64,000 bases of DNA from Chersky-840 sp963838775 (GCA_963838775.1 CAWISP010000041.1:1-64000); one strand, 5' to 3'; counted from the stretch's first letter, positions 7,411-16,667 are shown. Notes: generated by a model from the sequence alone, not told the origin. A program made the numbers and translations.

Positions 7411-8883
7411 TCAGGCGCGCAGGCGGCGGAGCTCGGCGGCCACGGCCTTGCCGTCGGCCCGGCCCTTGGTCGCCTTCATGACTTCCCCGGTGAAGAAGCC
7501 CACGAGCTTGTCCTCGCCGGCCGCGTAGCGTTTCCACTCCTCGGGGTGAGCGGCGACGACCTCCCCCACGACGCCTTGCAGCGACCCGGTCTCGAGCGCC
7601 TCGAAGCCGCGTCGCCTGGCGATGTCGGCGGGGTCGCCGCCGTTCTCGAGCATGTCGATGAGCACGGCCTTCGCCTGCGTGGCGCTCAGCTTCCCGTCCT
7701 GTTCCATCCGCAACAGCGCCACGAAGGCGGACACGTCGAGCATGCGCGCCGCGTCGGGATCGCGAGACGCCTCGTTGGAGGCGCGCGCCAACGCCAGCGC
7801 GCCGTCCACACCCGCGCCGACGGCCGCCGTCACGAGCTCGTCGAGGGCGTGCTCCACCACCGTGGCGATCTGGTCGGCGCGCGCGTGGCCGACGGGCTCG
7901 GGCCCGAACAGCGCGGCGAGCTTGGCACGACGCTCCGCCGGCATGGGACCGATCGACGCCGCAACGTCGGACTGCCACCCCGCGTCGGGTGCGACGGGCA
8001 CGAGGTCGGGCTCGGGAAAGTAGCGGTAGTCGAAGGCCTCTTCTTTCGAACGGAGGGCGACGGTGACCCCCTGGTCCTCGTTCCAGTGCCGAGTCTGTTG
8101 CACCACCTTGTCGCCGGCCTCGAGCAACCCGATCTGCCGTTCGATCTCGTACTCGATGGCCCGGCCCAGCGACCGCAGCGAGTTGAGGTTCTTGATCTCA
8201 CAGCGCGTGCCGAGCTCGAAGGTCCCCGCCCGCCGCACCGACACGTTGGCGTCGACACGCATGGACCCCTCCTCCATCCGCCCGTCGGACGCACCGGTGG
8301 CGACGAGGATGCTGCGGAGCTCCGACGCATAGAGGCGCGCCTGGCTCGAGGACCGAATGTCGGGCGCGGAGACGATCTCGACCAAGGGCACGCCGGCCCG
8401 GTTGTAGTCGACCAAGGCGTACTCGGCGTCGTGGATCCGCCCGCCCCCCCCGACGTGCGACGTCTTGCCGGTGTCCTCTTCCATGTGCGCCCGCTCGACC
8501 CGCACCCGGGAGCCGTCGGGCAGCTCCAACCAGCCATTGACGTTGATGGGGGCGTCGTACTGGCTGACCTGATAGTCCTTGGGCATGTCCGGATAGAAGT
8601 AGTTCTTGCGGTGGAAGATCGAGGGCCGGATCTCGCAGTTCAGCGCCACCCCGATCCGCATGGCGTACTCCACGGCGCGGACGTTGAGCACGGGGAGCGA
8701 CCCGGGCAGGCCGAGGCACGTCGGGCAGATGTTGGTGTTGGGCTCGTCACCGAAGGCATTGCGGCACCCGCAGAACAACTTCGTCTCCGTGCGGAGCTCG
8801 CAATGCACCTCGAGACCGATAACCGGCTCCCACCCGCTTTTCCCGGCGGCGGTCCCGGTGGTGTCGGCTTCGTCGGCGCTCAC
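7411..8883 (-). CDS. gatB: Asp-tRNA(Asn)/Glu-tRNA(Gln) amidotransferase subunit B
   Basis: The tRNA-binding and kinase subunit of the GatCAB complex, which amidates misacylated Glu-tRNA(Gln) and/or Asp-tRNA(Asn). It is 490 residues and shows WEPVIGLEVHCELRT, the zinc-site cysteines CGCRN and NICPTCLGLPGSLP, the DYNRAGVPLVEIV motif, and the C-terminal Yqey-like helical domain ending EVMKATKGRADGKAV. The GTG at 8883 overlaps the gatA stop (GTGA), so the longer upstream frame is rejected. Last gene of hydrolase-gatC-gatA-gatB. Confidence 0.95.
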   Translation of the reverse strand: MSADEADTTGTAAGKSGWEPVIGLEVHCELRTETKLFCGCRNAFGDEPNTNICPTCLGLPGSLPVLNVRAVEYAMRIGVALNCEIRPSIFHRKNYFYPDMPKDYQVSQYDAPINVNGWLELPDGSRVRVERAHMEEDTGKTSHVGGGGRIHDAEYALVDYNRAGVPLVEIVSAPDIRSSSQARLYASELRSILVATGASDGRMEEGSMRVDANVSVRRAGTFELGTRCEIKNLNSLRSLGRAIEYEIERQIGLLEAGDKVVQQTRHWNEDQGVTVALRSKEEAFDYRYFPEPDLVPVAPDAGWQSDVAASIGPMPAERRAKLAALFGPEPVGHARADQIATVVEHALDELVTAAVGAGVDGALALARASNEASRDPDAARMLDVSAFVALLRMEQDGKLSATQAKAVLIDMLENGGDPADIARRRGFEALETGSLQGVVGEVVAAHPEEWKRYAAGEDKLVGFFTGEVMKATKGRADGKAVAAELRRLRA

Positions 8884-10376
8884 GAGGCGTGCACCCGAGG
8901 AGGGGCGAGGACCGGCGCCCGGCTCTCGAGCATGGCGGCGACCTGGAACATCACGGGCTCGCCGAGAGCGGGCGCCAGCACCTGGACCCCGACGGGCAAC
9001 CCGCCGTCGTCGGTGCCGAAGGGGATGCTGATGGCGGGATGGCCGGCCAGGTTCGAGGGCACCGTGCACACGTCAGACAGGTACATGGCCCACGGGTCGT
9101 CGATCTTGGCCCCGATGGCGAAGGCGGTCGTCGGGGTCGTCGCCCCCAGCAGCACATCGAAGCGCTGGTAGGCGGTGGCCAGCGCGTCGATGATGAGCGT
9201 CCGCACCTTCTGGGCCTGTTCATAATAAGCGTCGTAGTATCCCGCCGACAGCGCATAGGTGCCGAGCATGATCCGTCGCTTCACCTCGGGCCCGAAACCC
9301 GCGGCGCGCGTCGCCGCGTTCATGGCCTCGGCGGTGTCGGCTTCGACACGCAACCCGTAGCGCACGCCGTCATAACGCGACAGGTTCGACGACGCTTCGG
9401 CCGGCGCCACCACGTAGTACGCAGGCAGACCGTGACGGAACTCGGGGATCGAGACGTTGTCGACGTTCGCACCGGCGGCCGCCAACACCCCGGCCGCGTC
9501 GTGCACCCGCGCCCCGACGGCGGCGTCGACACCGTCCACCAGCTCCGCCACCAACCCCACCCGCAGGCCCTGCACCCCGTCGGCCAGCGCCGAGACGGTG
9601 CGGGGCACGGGCCGTTCCAGACAGGTCGAGTCGAGCGGGTCCTGCCCCCCGATCACGTCGAACAGCACCGCGCTCTCGGTCACCGTCGTCGTGAGGGGTC
9701 CGATCTGGTCGAGCGAGCTGGCGAAGGCTACGAGCCCATAGCGCGACACCGTCCCGTAGGTCGGCTTCATACCCACGACCCCGCACAGGGCAGCGGGCTG
9801 GCGGATCGAGCCGCCGGTGTCGGACCCGAGCGCGAGAGGGGCGAGCCCGGCCGCCACCGCGGCGGCCGAACCGCCCGACGAGCCACCGGGGACGCGGCCC
9901 GGGTCATGGGGGTTGTGCGTTGGCCCGAAGGCGGAGTTCTCGGTAGACGACCCCATGGCGAACTCGTCGAGGTTGGTCTTGCCGATGACGACGGCTCCGG
10001 CCGCCCTGAGGCGCGCCACCACGGTGGCGTCGTAGGGAGGGCGCCACCCTTCGAGGATCCGCGACGAGCACGTGGTGGGAACGCCGCGCGTGCACATGTT
10101 GTCCTTGAGCGCCACGGGCACCCCCGCCAGCGGGCCGGGATCCTCGCCCGCTGCCACCCGCCGATCGACGGACTCCGCCTCGAGGCGCGCCGACTCGTGC
10201 ATGACGGTGACGAAGGCGTGCAGCTCGCCGTCGACCTCGTCGATGGCGCCGAGGTACTTGTCGACCACCGCCGCGGCCGACATCGACCCATCCCGGACCG
10301 CGCCGGCGATGTCGAGCGCGGGGCTCGGCCTGGCGCCGGGAGCGGGCGAGGTGGCCGAGCCCGAGGGACCGGTCAC
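8880..10376 (-). CDS. gatA: Asp-tRNA(Asn)/Glu-tRNA(Gln) amidotransferase subunit A
   Basis: Glutaminase subunit of GatCAB (amidase signature family), 498 residues. The catalytic Ser-cisSer-Lys set is visible: Lys in GVPVALKDNM, the Gly/Ser-rich signature VPGGSSGGSAAAVAAGLAPLA, and the nucleophile Ser in GSDTGGSIRQPA. It frees ammonia from glutamine for transfer through the channel to GatB. It starts inside the gatC stop (ATGA at 10376-10373) and ends inside the gatB start, so the three subunits are translationally coupled. Confidence 0.96.
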   Translation of the reverse strand: MTGPSGSATSPAPGARPSPALDIAGAVRDGSMSAAAVVDKYLGAIDEVDGELHAFVTVMHESARLEAESVDRRVAAGEDPGPLAGVPVALKDNMCTRGVPTTCSSRILEGWRPPYDATVVARLRAAGAVVIGKTNLDEFAMGSSTENSAFGPTHNPHDPGRVPGGSSGGSAAAVAAGLAPLALGSDTGGSIRQPAALCGVVGMKPTYGTVSRYGLVAFASSLDQIGPLTTTVTESAVLFDVIGGQDPLDSTCLERPVPRTVSALADGVQGLRVGLVAELVDGVDAAVGARVHDAAGVLAAAGANVDNVSIPEFRHGLPAYYVVAPAEASSNLSRYDGVRYGLRVEADTAEAMNAATRAAGFGPEVKRRIMLGTYALSAGYYDAYYEQAQKVRTLIIDALATAYQRFDVLLGATTPTTAFAIGAKIDDPWAMYLSDVCTVPSNLAGHPAISIPFGTDDGGLPVGVQVLAPALGEPVMFQVAAMLESRAPVLAPPRVHAS

Positions 10377-10681
10377 GGGGCCTCCCCCAGAATCGGGGGC
10401 ACCTTGAACCGCCCGTCCTCCACGGCCGGCGCCTGAGCGAGGACCTCCGCCCGGTCGAGCGACGGTCGCGGCTCATCGGCGCGCGTCACGTTGCGCAACG
10501 GCAACGGATGGGCGGTGGGCTCGACCCCCTCGGTGTCGAGCGCGGCGATCTCGGCGGCATGACCGATCACCGCGGCCAGCTGCACCGCGTACAGATCGAG
10601 CTCGTCATCGGTGAGGTCGATGCGGGCCAGACGTGCCACGTAGGCGACGTCGTCACGGGTGAGGGCGGGATCGCCGGACAT
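10373..10681 (-). CDS. gatC: Asp-tRNA(Asn)/Glu-tRNA(Gln) amidotransferase subunit C
   Basis: Small (102-residue) structural subunit that wraps GatA and GatB. The family signature LTRDDVAYVARLARIDLTDDEL at the N-terminus and the conserved C-terminal LRNVTRADEP...FKVPPIL are both present. The ATG at 10681 shares bases with the stop of the upstream hydrolase (TGATG), so it is read in the same operon. A TTG one codon earlier is possible but unnecessary. Confidence 0.94.
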   Translation of the reverse strand: MSGDPALTRDDVAYVARLARIDLTDDELDLYAVQLAAVIGHAAEIAALDTEGVEPTAHPLPLRNVTRADEPRPSLDRAEVLAQAPAVEDGRFKVPPILGEAP

Positions 10682-11544
10682 CAACCCGCCGTCCCGGCCA
10701 CCGCCCCGCCGACCGCGCCCGAGCCCGCGCCCGCGCCCGCGCCCGATATAGAGCTCGAGCTCGAGCCCGAGCTCAAGCTCAAGCTCAAGCTCAAGCTCAA
10801 CAAATCGTGGACGAATTCGACGGTGCGGGCCACCACGAGATCGGCGTCGTAGTCGAGCGTGGCGACGTGGTAGCTGCGCTCGAGCCAGACGCGCTCGATG
10901 GGCCCCGATACCCGGGCCACCAACACGTCACCCGATGACGAGGGCACGACGTGGTCCTGGCGGCTCGAGAGCAGGAGCACGGGGCACGTGATGTCCCCGA
11001 GGTGGGCGGCGACTTCGTCGATCCCGGCGAACAGGCTCAGCGCCGCCGCGATCGGTGACCCGGGATAGGCGAGCTCGGTGGAGCCCTCCATGGCGATGTC
11101 GGATCCCACTCCGGGCGCGACCTCGGTCCCGGTGTCGAGGATGCCCTGCAGCACCTCACGGAAACTCTCGGCGGGCGGGTCGACGAACGGATTGACCAGC
11201 ACCATCCCCACGATCTCGGCATGATGCTCGGCCAACCGGCAGGCGAGCGTCGCACCCATCGACAGGGCGACGACCGCCACCGCGTCGCAGCGCGCCGCGA
11301 GAGCCTCGTAGGCCGCCTCGGCGGCGGCGGTGTAGTCGGACCACCGCGTGGGGACCATGTCCTCGATGGCTGTCCCGTGACCGGGGAGGAGCGGGAGCTC
11401 GACGGTGTACCCCTCGTCGGCCAGGGCCTCCGCCAGGGGCCGCATGGACTGCGGATTGCCGGTGAAACCGTGCAGGACGAGCACGCCTCGCGCGTCACCG
11501 TCGTGGGTGAAGGGCTCGGCACCGGGGATGACGGGGGCGACCAC
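10681..11544 (-). CDS. alpha/beta-hydrolase (carboxylesterase/lipase-like) with repetitive tail
   Basis: A 287-residue alpha/beta hydrolase. The oxyanion loop VLHGFTGNPQSM, nucleophile elbow ALSMGA, acid in SSRQDHVVP and His in RSYHVATLDYD form a complete catalytic triad, most like carboxylesterases and monoacylglycerol lipases. Substrate unknown. Beyond the last helix (VEFVHDLL) lies a non-conserved tail of about 45 residues (LS repeats, then Ser/Ile, then GAGAGAG) encoded by hexamer microsatellites. The GTG at 11544 is the first start before the conserved part. It is the first gene of the gatCAB transcription unit, which is unusual company for a lipase. Confidence 0.85.
   Translation of the reverse strand: MVAPVIPGAEPFTHDGDARGVLVLHGFTGNPQSMRPLAEALADEGYTVELPLLPGHGTAIEDMVPTRWSDYTAAAEAAYEALAARCDAVAVVALSMGATLACRLAEHHAEIVGMVLVNPFVDPPAESFREVLQGILDTGTEVAPGVGSDIAMEGSTELAYPGSPIAAALSLFAGIDEVAAHLGDITCPVLLLSSRQDHVVPSSSGDVLVARVSGPIERVWLERSYHVATLDYDADLVVARTVEFVHDLLSLSLSLSLSSGSSSSSISGAGAGAGSGAVGGAVAGTAG
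10712..10798 (-). repeat. coding hexamer microsatellites in hydrolase C-terminus
   Basis: Eight GAGCTC/AAGCTC hexamers run from 10751 to 10798, and a CCCGCG-type hexamer run lies at 10712-10745. Read on the minus strand they encode the Leu-Ser and Gly-Ala repeats of the hydrolase tail. Changes in copy number would lengthen or shorten the tail without shifting frame. Confidence 0.9.
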
Positions 11545-11644
11545 GTCGAGATGCTAGGCCATCGGCCGCATGTGCCTGCTCGGACAGGGCGGACGGCTCG
11601 CCGGGTATTGTGAATCCGCCCCGACAGCGAGGAGCACAGCGACG

Positions 11645-12058
11645 ATGGCCCAGTACGCCTTCCTGAGTGACGAGTGGGTAGACGAGGCGCGCAAGATCCG
11701 CGAGGAGCACGAAGGCCGCGCCGGGACGCGGACGATGGCACACCAGATGAGGATGAACCTGGTCATCACCGAGGTGCCCTTCGGTGATGATGCGATCGAT
11801 GCCCACGTCGACACCACCGACGGCACCCTGAAGCTCGACAAGGGGCATATCGACCCGGCCGATCTCAAGGTCACTCTCGACTACGCCACGGCGAAGGCGA
11901 TCCTCGTGGAAGGCAACCCCCAGGTCGGTATGCAGGCCTTCATGGCCGGCCGGGTCAAGGTGGAGGGCGACATGGCCAAGCTCATGATGATGCAGGGCGC
12001 GCCGCCCGACGAGCACGCCCAGGAGGTCGCGAAGCGACTCCGGGAGATGACCGCGTAG
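11645..12058 (+). CDS. SCP2 sterol-transfer family protein
   Basis: A 137-residue protein of the SCP2/sterol-carrier fold: a first helix, beta strands (MRMNLVITEVPFGDDAIDAHVDTTDG, ADLKVTLDYATAKAILVEG) and the characteristic end NPQVGMQAFMAGRVKVEGDMAKLMMMQ, where bacterial SCP2 domains close their lipid pocket. It may bind a fatty acyl-CoA or sterol; the ligand is not evident. The ATG at 11645 has GAGGAG about 11 bases upstream; the longer frame to 11570 lacks this support. Divergent from the hydrolase-gat operon. Confidence 0.85.
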   Translation: MAQYAFLSDEWVDEARKIREEHEGRAGTRTMAHQMRMNLVITEVPFGDDAIDAHVDTTDGTLKLDKGHIDPADLKVTLDYATAKAILVEGNPQVGMQAFMAGRVKVEGDMAKLMMMQGAPPDEHAQEVAKRLREMTA

Positions 12059-12137
12059 CGCTCGACCGCTCGGCCGCCTAAGCGTGCGAGCGCACGTCGT
12101 AACGCGGGCGTGCGGGGCGCGACCGCCCGGGGTCCCG

Positions 12138-13805
12138 CTAGGCCGGGTCGGGCAACACCACGGGTTGGCGTTCGGCCATATCGAGGGCTTCGAGTGCTTC
12201 CACCGACGGCGCCACGTTCCTCGGGGTCGAGCGTGACATGACGGCGCCGACCACACCCAGGATTGCGACCGCTCCGCCCACCAGATAGGCGACGTGGAAG
12301 GCGTGCAGGGTCGCGCCCGCCCCATGGTGACCCCGCACGACGGCGTCGTACACGGTCTCCATGACCTGGATCCCGGCGACCGTACCCAGTTGGTTCATGA
12401 GCTGCTGGGACGCGGCGGCCGTGCCGAGATCTTCGGGGGCGAACTCGTTGGACACCGTGGCCGACAGCGACGGTGACGCCACGCCGAGGCCCATGCCCGA
12501 CAGTGCCAACGCGATCTCTACCAGGGCGAGGCCGGTGGAATGCCCCGCCAACGCGAAGACAACCATGGACAGCACCACCGCCGTCGTCCCGACGACAGCC
12601 AGGGAACGCTCGCCGACGCGCACGGCCAGGTATCCGGCGAAGGGCGCGATGGTCGAGAAGACGATGGGGCGCGGCAACGACAAGAAGCCCACCACCGACT
12701 GGTTGTGGAGGTAGCCGAACGAGTACTCGAGGAGCAGGGGGGTGAGGAAGAACCCGCCGAGATAGGCGAAGTTGGCAAAGCTCTGCGCCGCGATCGGGAA
12801 GACGAAGTTCCGCTTGTGCAGATAGGCGAGCGGGAAGATGGGATCCGAGGCGTGGCGCTCGACGGCACGGAACAAGACGCCACAGACCACCGAGAGGGCG
12901 AGCAGGCCCAACACGAGCGGGCTCGACAACCCCGAGTTGGGGAGGAAGGTCAAGGCCAGGAGGAAGGCGGCGACACACGCCGCGATCGACGCCGCGCCCG
13001 CCCAGTCGAGGTCGAGCTCCTCCCACCGGACGTGACGTCGCCCCGAGGCACGCTTGGGGAGGACGGCCATGGCGAGCACCGACGCCGTCAACAGCAGGGG
13101 GACCTGGAGAAAGAACATCCACCGCCAGCCGAAGAGCTGGATCACGGGACCGCCCAGGGCCACGCCGATCACCGGGCCGCCCGCCCCCACCAGCGACCAG
13201 AAGCCGAGCGCCTTCACGCGGTCCCCGTGGTCGAAGACCGACAGCACGAGCGCCATGGACGCGGCGCCGATGGACGCCCCGACCATGCCGCCGATGATGC
13301 GCGCCGCGATGAGGACCCCGATGTTGGGGGCCAAGGCGGAGAGCGCGGCGGCCACGGTCTCGGCCATGATCCCGGCCATGAAGAGCCGGCGATGGCCGAA
13401 CAGGTCCCCGGCCTTGCCCACCAGCGGAGCCACCACGCCGTAAGCGAGGAGGGGCCCGGTCACGACCCAGGTGGTGGCCGCGAAGCTGGCGTGCAGGCTG
13501 CGCGACACCTCCGGCAACGCGACTACGAACACGGTGAAGAGCAGGTTGGTGGCGAGCAGACCCGACAACGACACCCACAAGACCCACCACTGGTAGCGGG
13601 GGCTGCGCCGGGCCCGGTCCCCCAGCGGCTCGAGCCAGGAGCGCAGCCGCGCCGCGGATCCCCCGTGGTCGGGAATGGTGTCGCTTCGAGGAGTGACGTC
13701 GCTTTGAGGAATGGTGCCGCTCCGAGGGGTGACATCGCTTTCGGGAGTGGCGCGACGTTCAGGAGTGGCGCGATCGTCAGGAGAGGTCGGGCCGGGGGGG
13801 CTCAC
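12138..13805 (-). CDS. MFS drug exporter, DHA2 (14-TM) type
   Basis: A 555-residue major facilitator of the EmrB/QacA family, expected to export drugs or lipophilic compounds by proton antiport at the inner membrane. Fourteen hydrophobic segments can be followed; motif A-like GKAGDLFGHRRLFMAG after TM2 and motif C-like GPVIGVALGGPVIQ in TM5 are present. The first ~50 residues are a hydrophilic, repeat-encoded extension (ATPERRATPESDVTPRS type), so the true start may lie nearer PRYQWWVLWVSLSG. GTG at 13805 gives the longest form. Convergent with the SCP2 gene. Confidence 0.88.
   Translation of the reverse strand: MSPPGPTSPDDRATPERRATPESDVTPRSGTIPQSDVTPRSDTIPDHGGSAARLRSWLEPLGDRARRSPRYQWWVLWVSLSGLLATNLLFTVFVVALPEVSRSLHASFAATTWVVTGPLLAYGVVAPLVGKAGDLFGHRRLFMAGIMAETVAAALSALAPNIGVLIAARIIGGMVGASIGAASMALVLSVFDHGDRVKALGFWSLVGAGGPVIGVALGGPVIQLFGWRWMFFLQVPLLLTASVLAMAVLPKRASGRRHVRWEELDLDWAGAASIAACVAAFLLALTFLPNSGLSSPLVLGLLALSVVCGVLFRAVERHASDPIFPLAYLHKRNFVFPIAAQSFANFAYLGGFFLTPLLLEYSFGYLHNQSVVGFLSLPRPIVFSTIAPFAGYLAVRVGERSLAVVGTTAVVLSMVVFALAGHSTGLALVEIALALSGMGLGVASPSLSATVSNEFAPEDLGTAAASQQLMNQLGTVAGIQVMETVYDAVVRGHHGAGATLHAFHVAYLVGGAVAILGVVGAVMSRSTPRNVAPSVEALEALDMAERQPVVLPDPA
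13675..13780 (-). repeat. degenerate ~15-18 bp repeats in MFS gene 5' end
   Basis: Sequences like GAGGAGTGACGTCGCTTT and CAGGAGTGGCGCGA recur about six times with substitutions. They encode the T-P/D-V-T-P-R-S-like N-terminal extension of the exporter. Confidence 0.65.
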
Positions 13806-13881
13806 AGCCGACCAAGATACCGAGGCTCAGTGCCCCTCTCGACGCCGGACCGTGCCGGCGCGGCGCGGCGGTCCGGCGCGA

Positions 13882-14760
13882 TCAGTCGAAGAGACCGGGA
13901 AGCTCCTTGGCGAGCTCGTCCACGGTCCAGCGGTCGTCCTTTTCGAGGGTCGTGGTCATCGTCCACGGTTGGAACACGCGCACCTGGCCGCCCTGGACGA
14001 ACAAGACCCGTCCGTTCAGCGGGCAACTCTCGGTGGCGAGGTACGCCACGAGTGGGGACACGTTGGCGGGGTTCCAGACGTCGAAGACACCAGGATCACG
14101 CGGCGCCTTCACGATGTCGCCCAAACCCGGCGTCGCCTCGGTCATGCGGGTGCGGGCCGCCGGTGCGATGGCGTTCACCCGCACCCCGTACCGGATGAGC
14201 TCCTGCGCGGCGATGACGGTGAAGGCGGCGATCCCGGCCTTGGCGGCGCCGTAATTCGACTGGCCCGGGTTGCCGAGGAGCCCCGAGGTCGACGACGTGT
14301 TGATGACCGAGGCGCTCACCTCACGGCCCTGCTTGACCTGCTCGCGCCAGTACCCGGCCGCGTAGCGGGTGGGGAGGAAATGGCCTTTCAGATGGACGTG
14401 GATGACCGAGTCCCAGTCCTCTTCGGACATGTTGACGAGCATCCGGTCCCGCAGGATCCCGGCGTTGTTGATCAGGACGTGCAAGGCGCCGAACGCCTCC
14501 ACCGCCGCGTTCACCAGGTTCTGGGCGCCCTCGGGGGAGGCGATGTCATCGGTGTTCGCAACGGCCTCGCCGCCGAACCTCCGGATCTCGTCGGCCACCT
14601 GCTCGGCGGCGCTCCGGTCGTCGCCCGAGCCGTCGATGGCCCCCCCGAGGTCGTTCACGACGACCTTGGCACCCTCGGCGGCGAACAAGAGTGCGTGCTC
14701 ACGGCCGAGACCCCGCCCCGCCCCCGTGATAATCGCCACTCGACCTTCGAGCGCTCCCAC
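13882..14760 (-). CDS. short-chain dehydrogenase (HSD17B4/MFE-2-like)
   Basis: A 292-residue classical SDR. NAD-binding motif TGAGRGLG, the VVNDLGG segment typical of the (3R)-hydroxyacyl-CoA dehydrogenase domain of multifunctional enzyme 2, NNAG, and the catalytic Ser-Tyr-Lys set (INTSSTSGLLGNPGQSNYGAAKAG) are visible. Likely oxidises a beta-hydroxyacyl-CoA or steroid; substrate inferred. The GTG at 14760 is preceded by AGGAGGAG at 6 to 8 bases, which decides the start against the longer open frame to 14817. Confidence 0.88.
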   Translation of the reverse strand: MGALEGRVAIITGAGRGLGREHALLFAAEGAKVVVNDLGGAIDGSGDDRSAAEQVADEIRRFGGEAVANTDDIASPEGAQNLVNAAVEAFGALHVLINNAGILRDRMLVNMSEEDWDSVIHVHLKGHFLPTRYAAGYWREQVKQGREVSASVINTSSTSGLLGNPGQSNYGAAKAGIAAFTVIAAQELIRYGVRVNAIAPAARTRMTEATPGLGDIVKAPRDPGVFDVWNPANVSPLVAYLATESCPLNGRVLFVQGGQVRVFQPWTMTTTLEKDDRWTVDELAKELPGLFD

Positions 14761-14892
14761 GTCGTTCTCCTCCTCAGGTTCCCGGTGATCTGCCTGAAAA
14801 GTCCCCGGCACAACCACGTCGGAAAGCAGCCAACGTTGACAGGGCTGGTCGCGGGGGTCAAGCAGCGAATGGTCCGGACCAGACGGGCCCGA

Positions 14893-15960
14893 TCAGCTCG
14901 CCCGGGCCACCACCAGGGAGTCACGCCAGGGCTCGACCACATGGCGGACCTCGTCGCGATCGCCGGCGACGAGGACGTACTCGAGATTCCGGAGCCGGCC
15001 GACGGACCCGACCCGCTCCCCGGCGGGGTTGTGGATGCCGATCCGGGCCCCGACATAGCGGTTCGAGGCGAACGCCAGGACCTCGACGTGCCCCCGGACA
15101 CGACAGATCCCGATGAGCTCGTCGAGGCCCATCCACGACTCGTCGTTGTACGACAGCACCAGGAGCCGGGCGCGCACGTCGCGCACGACCTGGGCGAGGG
15201 CCCCGGGCATGGTGCGCCGGGAATTGAACGCGCTGCGCTCGCCTTTGCGGATCTCGGTCCGCTTGCACGCCACCCCGTAGTGGTCGGGCGCGTCCCAGGC
15301 CACGAGCGTTTCCCAGATGTGATAGTTCGCCTCGTACCGGTGCTGGTTGTAAGGCGGGTCGAGGTAGGCAAGATCCACGTCGCCCAGTTCCGGCCCGACG
15401 ACACAGGCATCACCGCGCACGGCCCGACCGGGACCGGGGAGCAGGAGCGGCACGCGCAGCTCGAGGGGCCGGAAAGAACGGTCCGCCCACCGCTTCACGT
15501 AGGCCATCTGGACCCCCGTCGTGGAGTCCACACGATCGGCGGCCTCGAGCAGGCTGGTGAGCAGCACCGGCTCGAGCCACGTGCCCGCGTAGCGCGCTTC
15601 GATGGCATCTCGCACCGCATCGATACGGGCGCCGTTGGCCGGCTGGAAGAAACGCGAGCTCTCGCAGAACGTCTCGGTGACGTAGCCGGGACGCCCCGGC
15701 ACGGCATTGAGCTCGGCCACGGCTCGCTCGAGCGCGGTCGGGTCGACAGTGGCGCCGTCGGTGGCCACGTAGCACCCGGCGAGCACCGCCGCGCAACGCG
15801 TCGAGTCCACCGCGGTCACCTCGGCCCCTTCGAGCTTGAACGCCTGGGCCACGCGTGTCGTGCCCGTGAAGAGATCGAGCGCGGTCCGGGCCTTCGCCCG
15901 TCGAGCCAGCTCACCGAGGACCGGCACGAGCCGACGCTTGGACCCGAGGTACTTGATCAC
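14893..15960 (-). CDS. D12-class adenine-specific DNA methylase (solitary)
   Basis: A 355-residue SAM-dependent DNA N6-adenine methyltransferase of the Dam/COG3392 kind. The N-terminus IKYLGSKRRLVPVL is the typical D12 opening, ALDLFTGTTRVAQAF is the SAM-binding motif I, and YLDPPYNQHRYEANYHIWETL carries the catalytic motif IV DPPY. The target recognition part lies between. No restriction endonuclease is adjacent, so it is an orphan methylase here. The GTG at 15960 overlaps the stop of the phosphoribosyltransferase (GTGA), so the two are co-translated. Target sequence and role (regulation, anti-restriction, or rRNA/other substrate) unknown. Confidence 0.85.
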   Translation of the reverse strand: MIKYLGSKRRLVPVLGELARRAKARTALDLFTGTTRVAQAFKLEGAEVTAVDSTRCAAVLAGCYVATDGATVDPTALERAVAELNAVPGRPGYVTETFCESSRFFQPANGARIDAVRDAIEARYAGTWLEPVLLTSLLEAADRVDSTTGVQMAYVKRWADRSFRPLELRVPLLLPGPGRAVRGDACVVGPELGDVDLAYLDPPYNQHRYEANYHIWETLVAWDAPDHYGVACKRTEIRKGERSAFNSRRTMPGALAQVVRDVRARLLVLSYNDESWMGLDELIGICRVRGHVEVLAFASNRYVGARIGIHNPAGERVGSVGRLRNLEYVLVAGDRDEVRHVVEPWRDSLVVARAS

Positions 15961-16667
15961 GACCGGGCCGCGGCGAGGGCCAGGAGCCGGGTGACCTCCT
16001 CGTCGCTCACCTGTTCGAAGTCCTCGTACCACTCGCTCAGGCCGAAGAACCCCTCCGTCGTCTCGACGCACGCGACGTCGTCGGCAACCTCGCGCAGCGC
16101 GTCCAGCGCGTCGGGCGGGGCCACGGGGACCGCCAGGACCACCCGCGCCGCGGCGCGCCGGCGCATGACCTCGATGGCGGCGCGGGCGGTGAACCCGGTC
16201 GCCAACCCGTCGTCCACGACGATGGCGGTCCGCCCCTCCACCGGAACCGGGGGTCGGTCCCCGCGGTAGACGCGCAGCCGGCGTTCGAGCTCGATCGTCT
16301 GGCGCGCCGCCACGGCGTCGATCACGTCCTCGGGAACCTCGAGACGGCGCACCAGCGCGTCGTTGACGAGACGCACGCCCTCCTCGGCGATGGCCCCCAG
16401 GCCCAGCTCGGGTTGCCGGGGGTGGCCCAGCTTGCGCACCACCACGACGTCGAGCGGAGCGTGGAGCGCTCCGGCGACCTCGAACGCCACGGGCACACCG
16501 CCACGGGCCATGCCCATCACGACGGCAGGCTCCCCGGCCCGCTCCGGCCGTGTCGACTCCGACCGCGTTCGCTTGGAGCCCGACGAACCTGGCAGGACCG
16601 ATGACCCAGACTCCATCAGGAGCGCGGCGAGGCGGCGGCCCGCGTCACGACGATCGGCAAACGCCAT
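15957..16667 (-). CDS. predicted phosphoribosyltransferase (COG1926 type)
   Basis: A 236-residue type I PRTase-fold protein. The N-terminal half has MGMARGGVPVAFEVAGAL and VVRKLGHPRQPELGLGAIAEEG, both hallmarks of the COG1926 group; the PRPP-binding loop is AIVVDDGLATGFTARAAI. Such proteins are predicted phosphoribosyltransferases with unassigned base. A Ser/Arg-rich, poorly conserved insert occupies residues about 20-45. It starts 4 bases after the stop of the HIT-like gene and overlaps the DNA methylase start, forming a three-gene coupled unit. Confidence 0.85.
   Translation of the reverse strand: MAFADRRDAGRRLAALLMESGSSVLPGSSGSKRTRSESTRPERAGEPAVVMGMARGGVPVAFEVAGALHAPLDVVVVRKLGHPRQPELGLGAIAEEGVRLVNDALVRRLEVPEDVIDAVAARQTIELERRLRVYRGDRPPVPVEGRTAIVVDDGLATGFTARAAIEVMRRRAAARVVLAVPVAPPDALDALREVADDVACVETTEGFFGLSEWYEDFEQVSDEEVTRLLALAAARS

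Noticed and set aside
7321..9171. 616-codon plus-strand open frame
   Set aside because: Lies wholly antisense to gatB/gatA, which have full catalytic motifs and overlapping starts.
12083..12096. Palindrome CGTGCGAGCGCACG between SCP2 and MFS genes as a bidirectional terminator
   Set aside because: Only a two-base loop and no T tract on either side; not enough to call.
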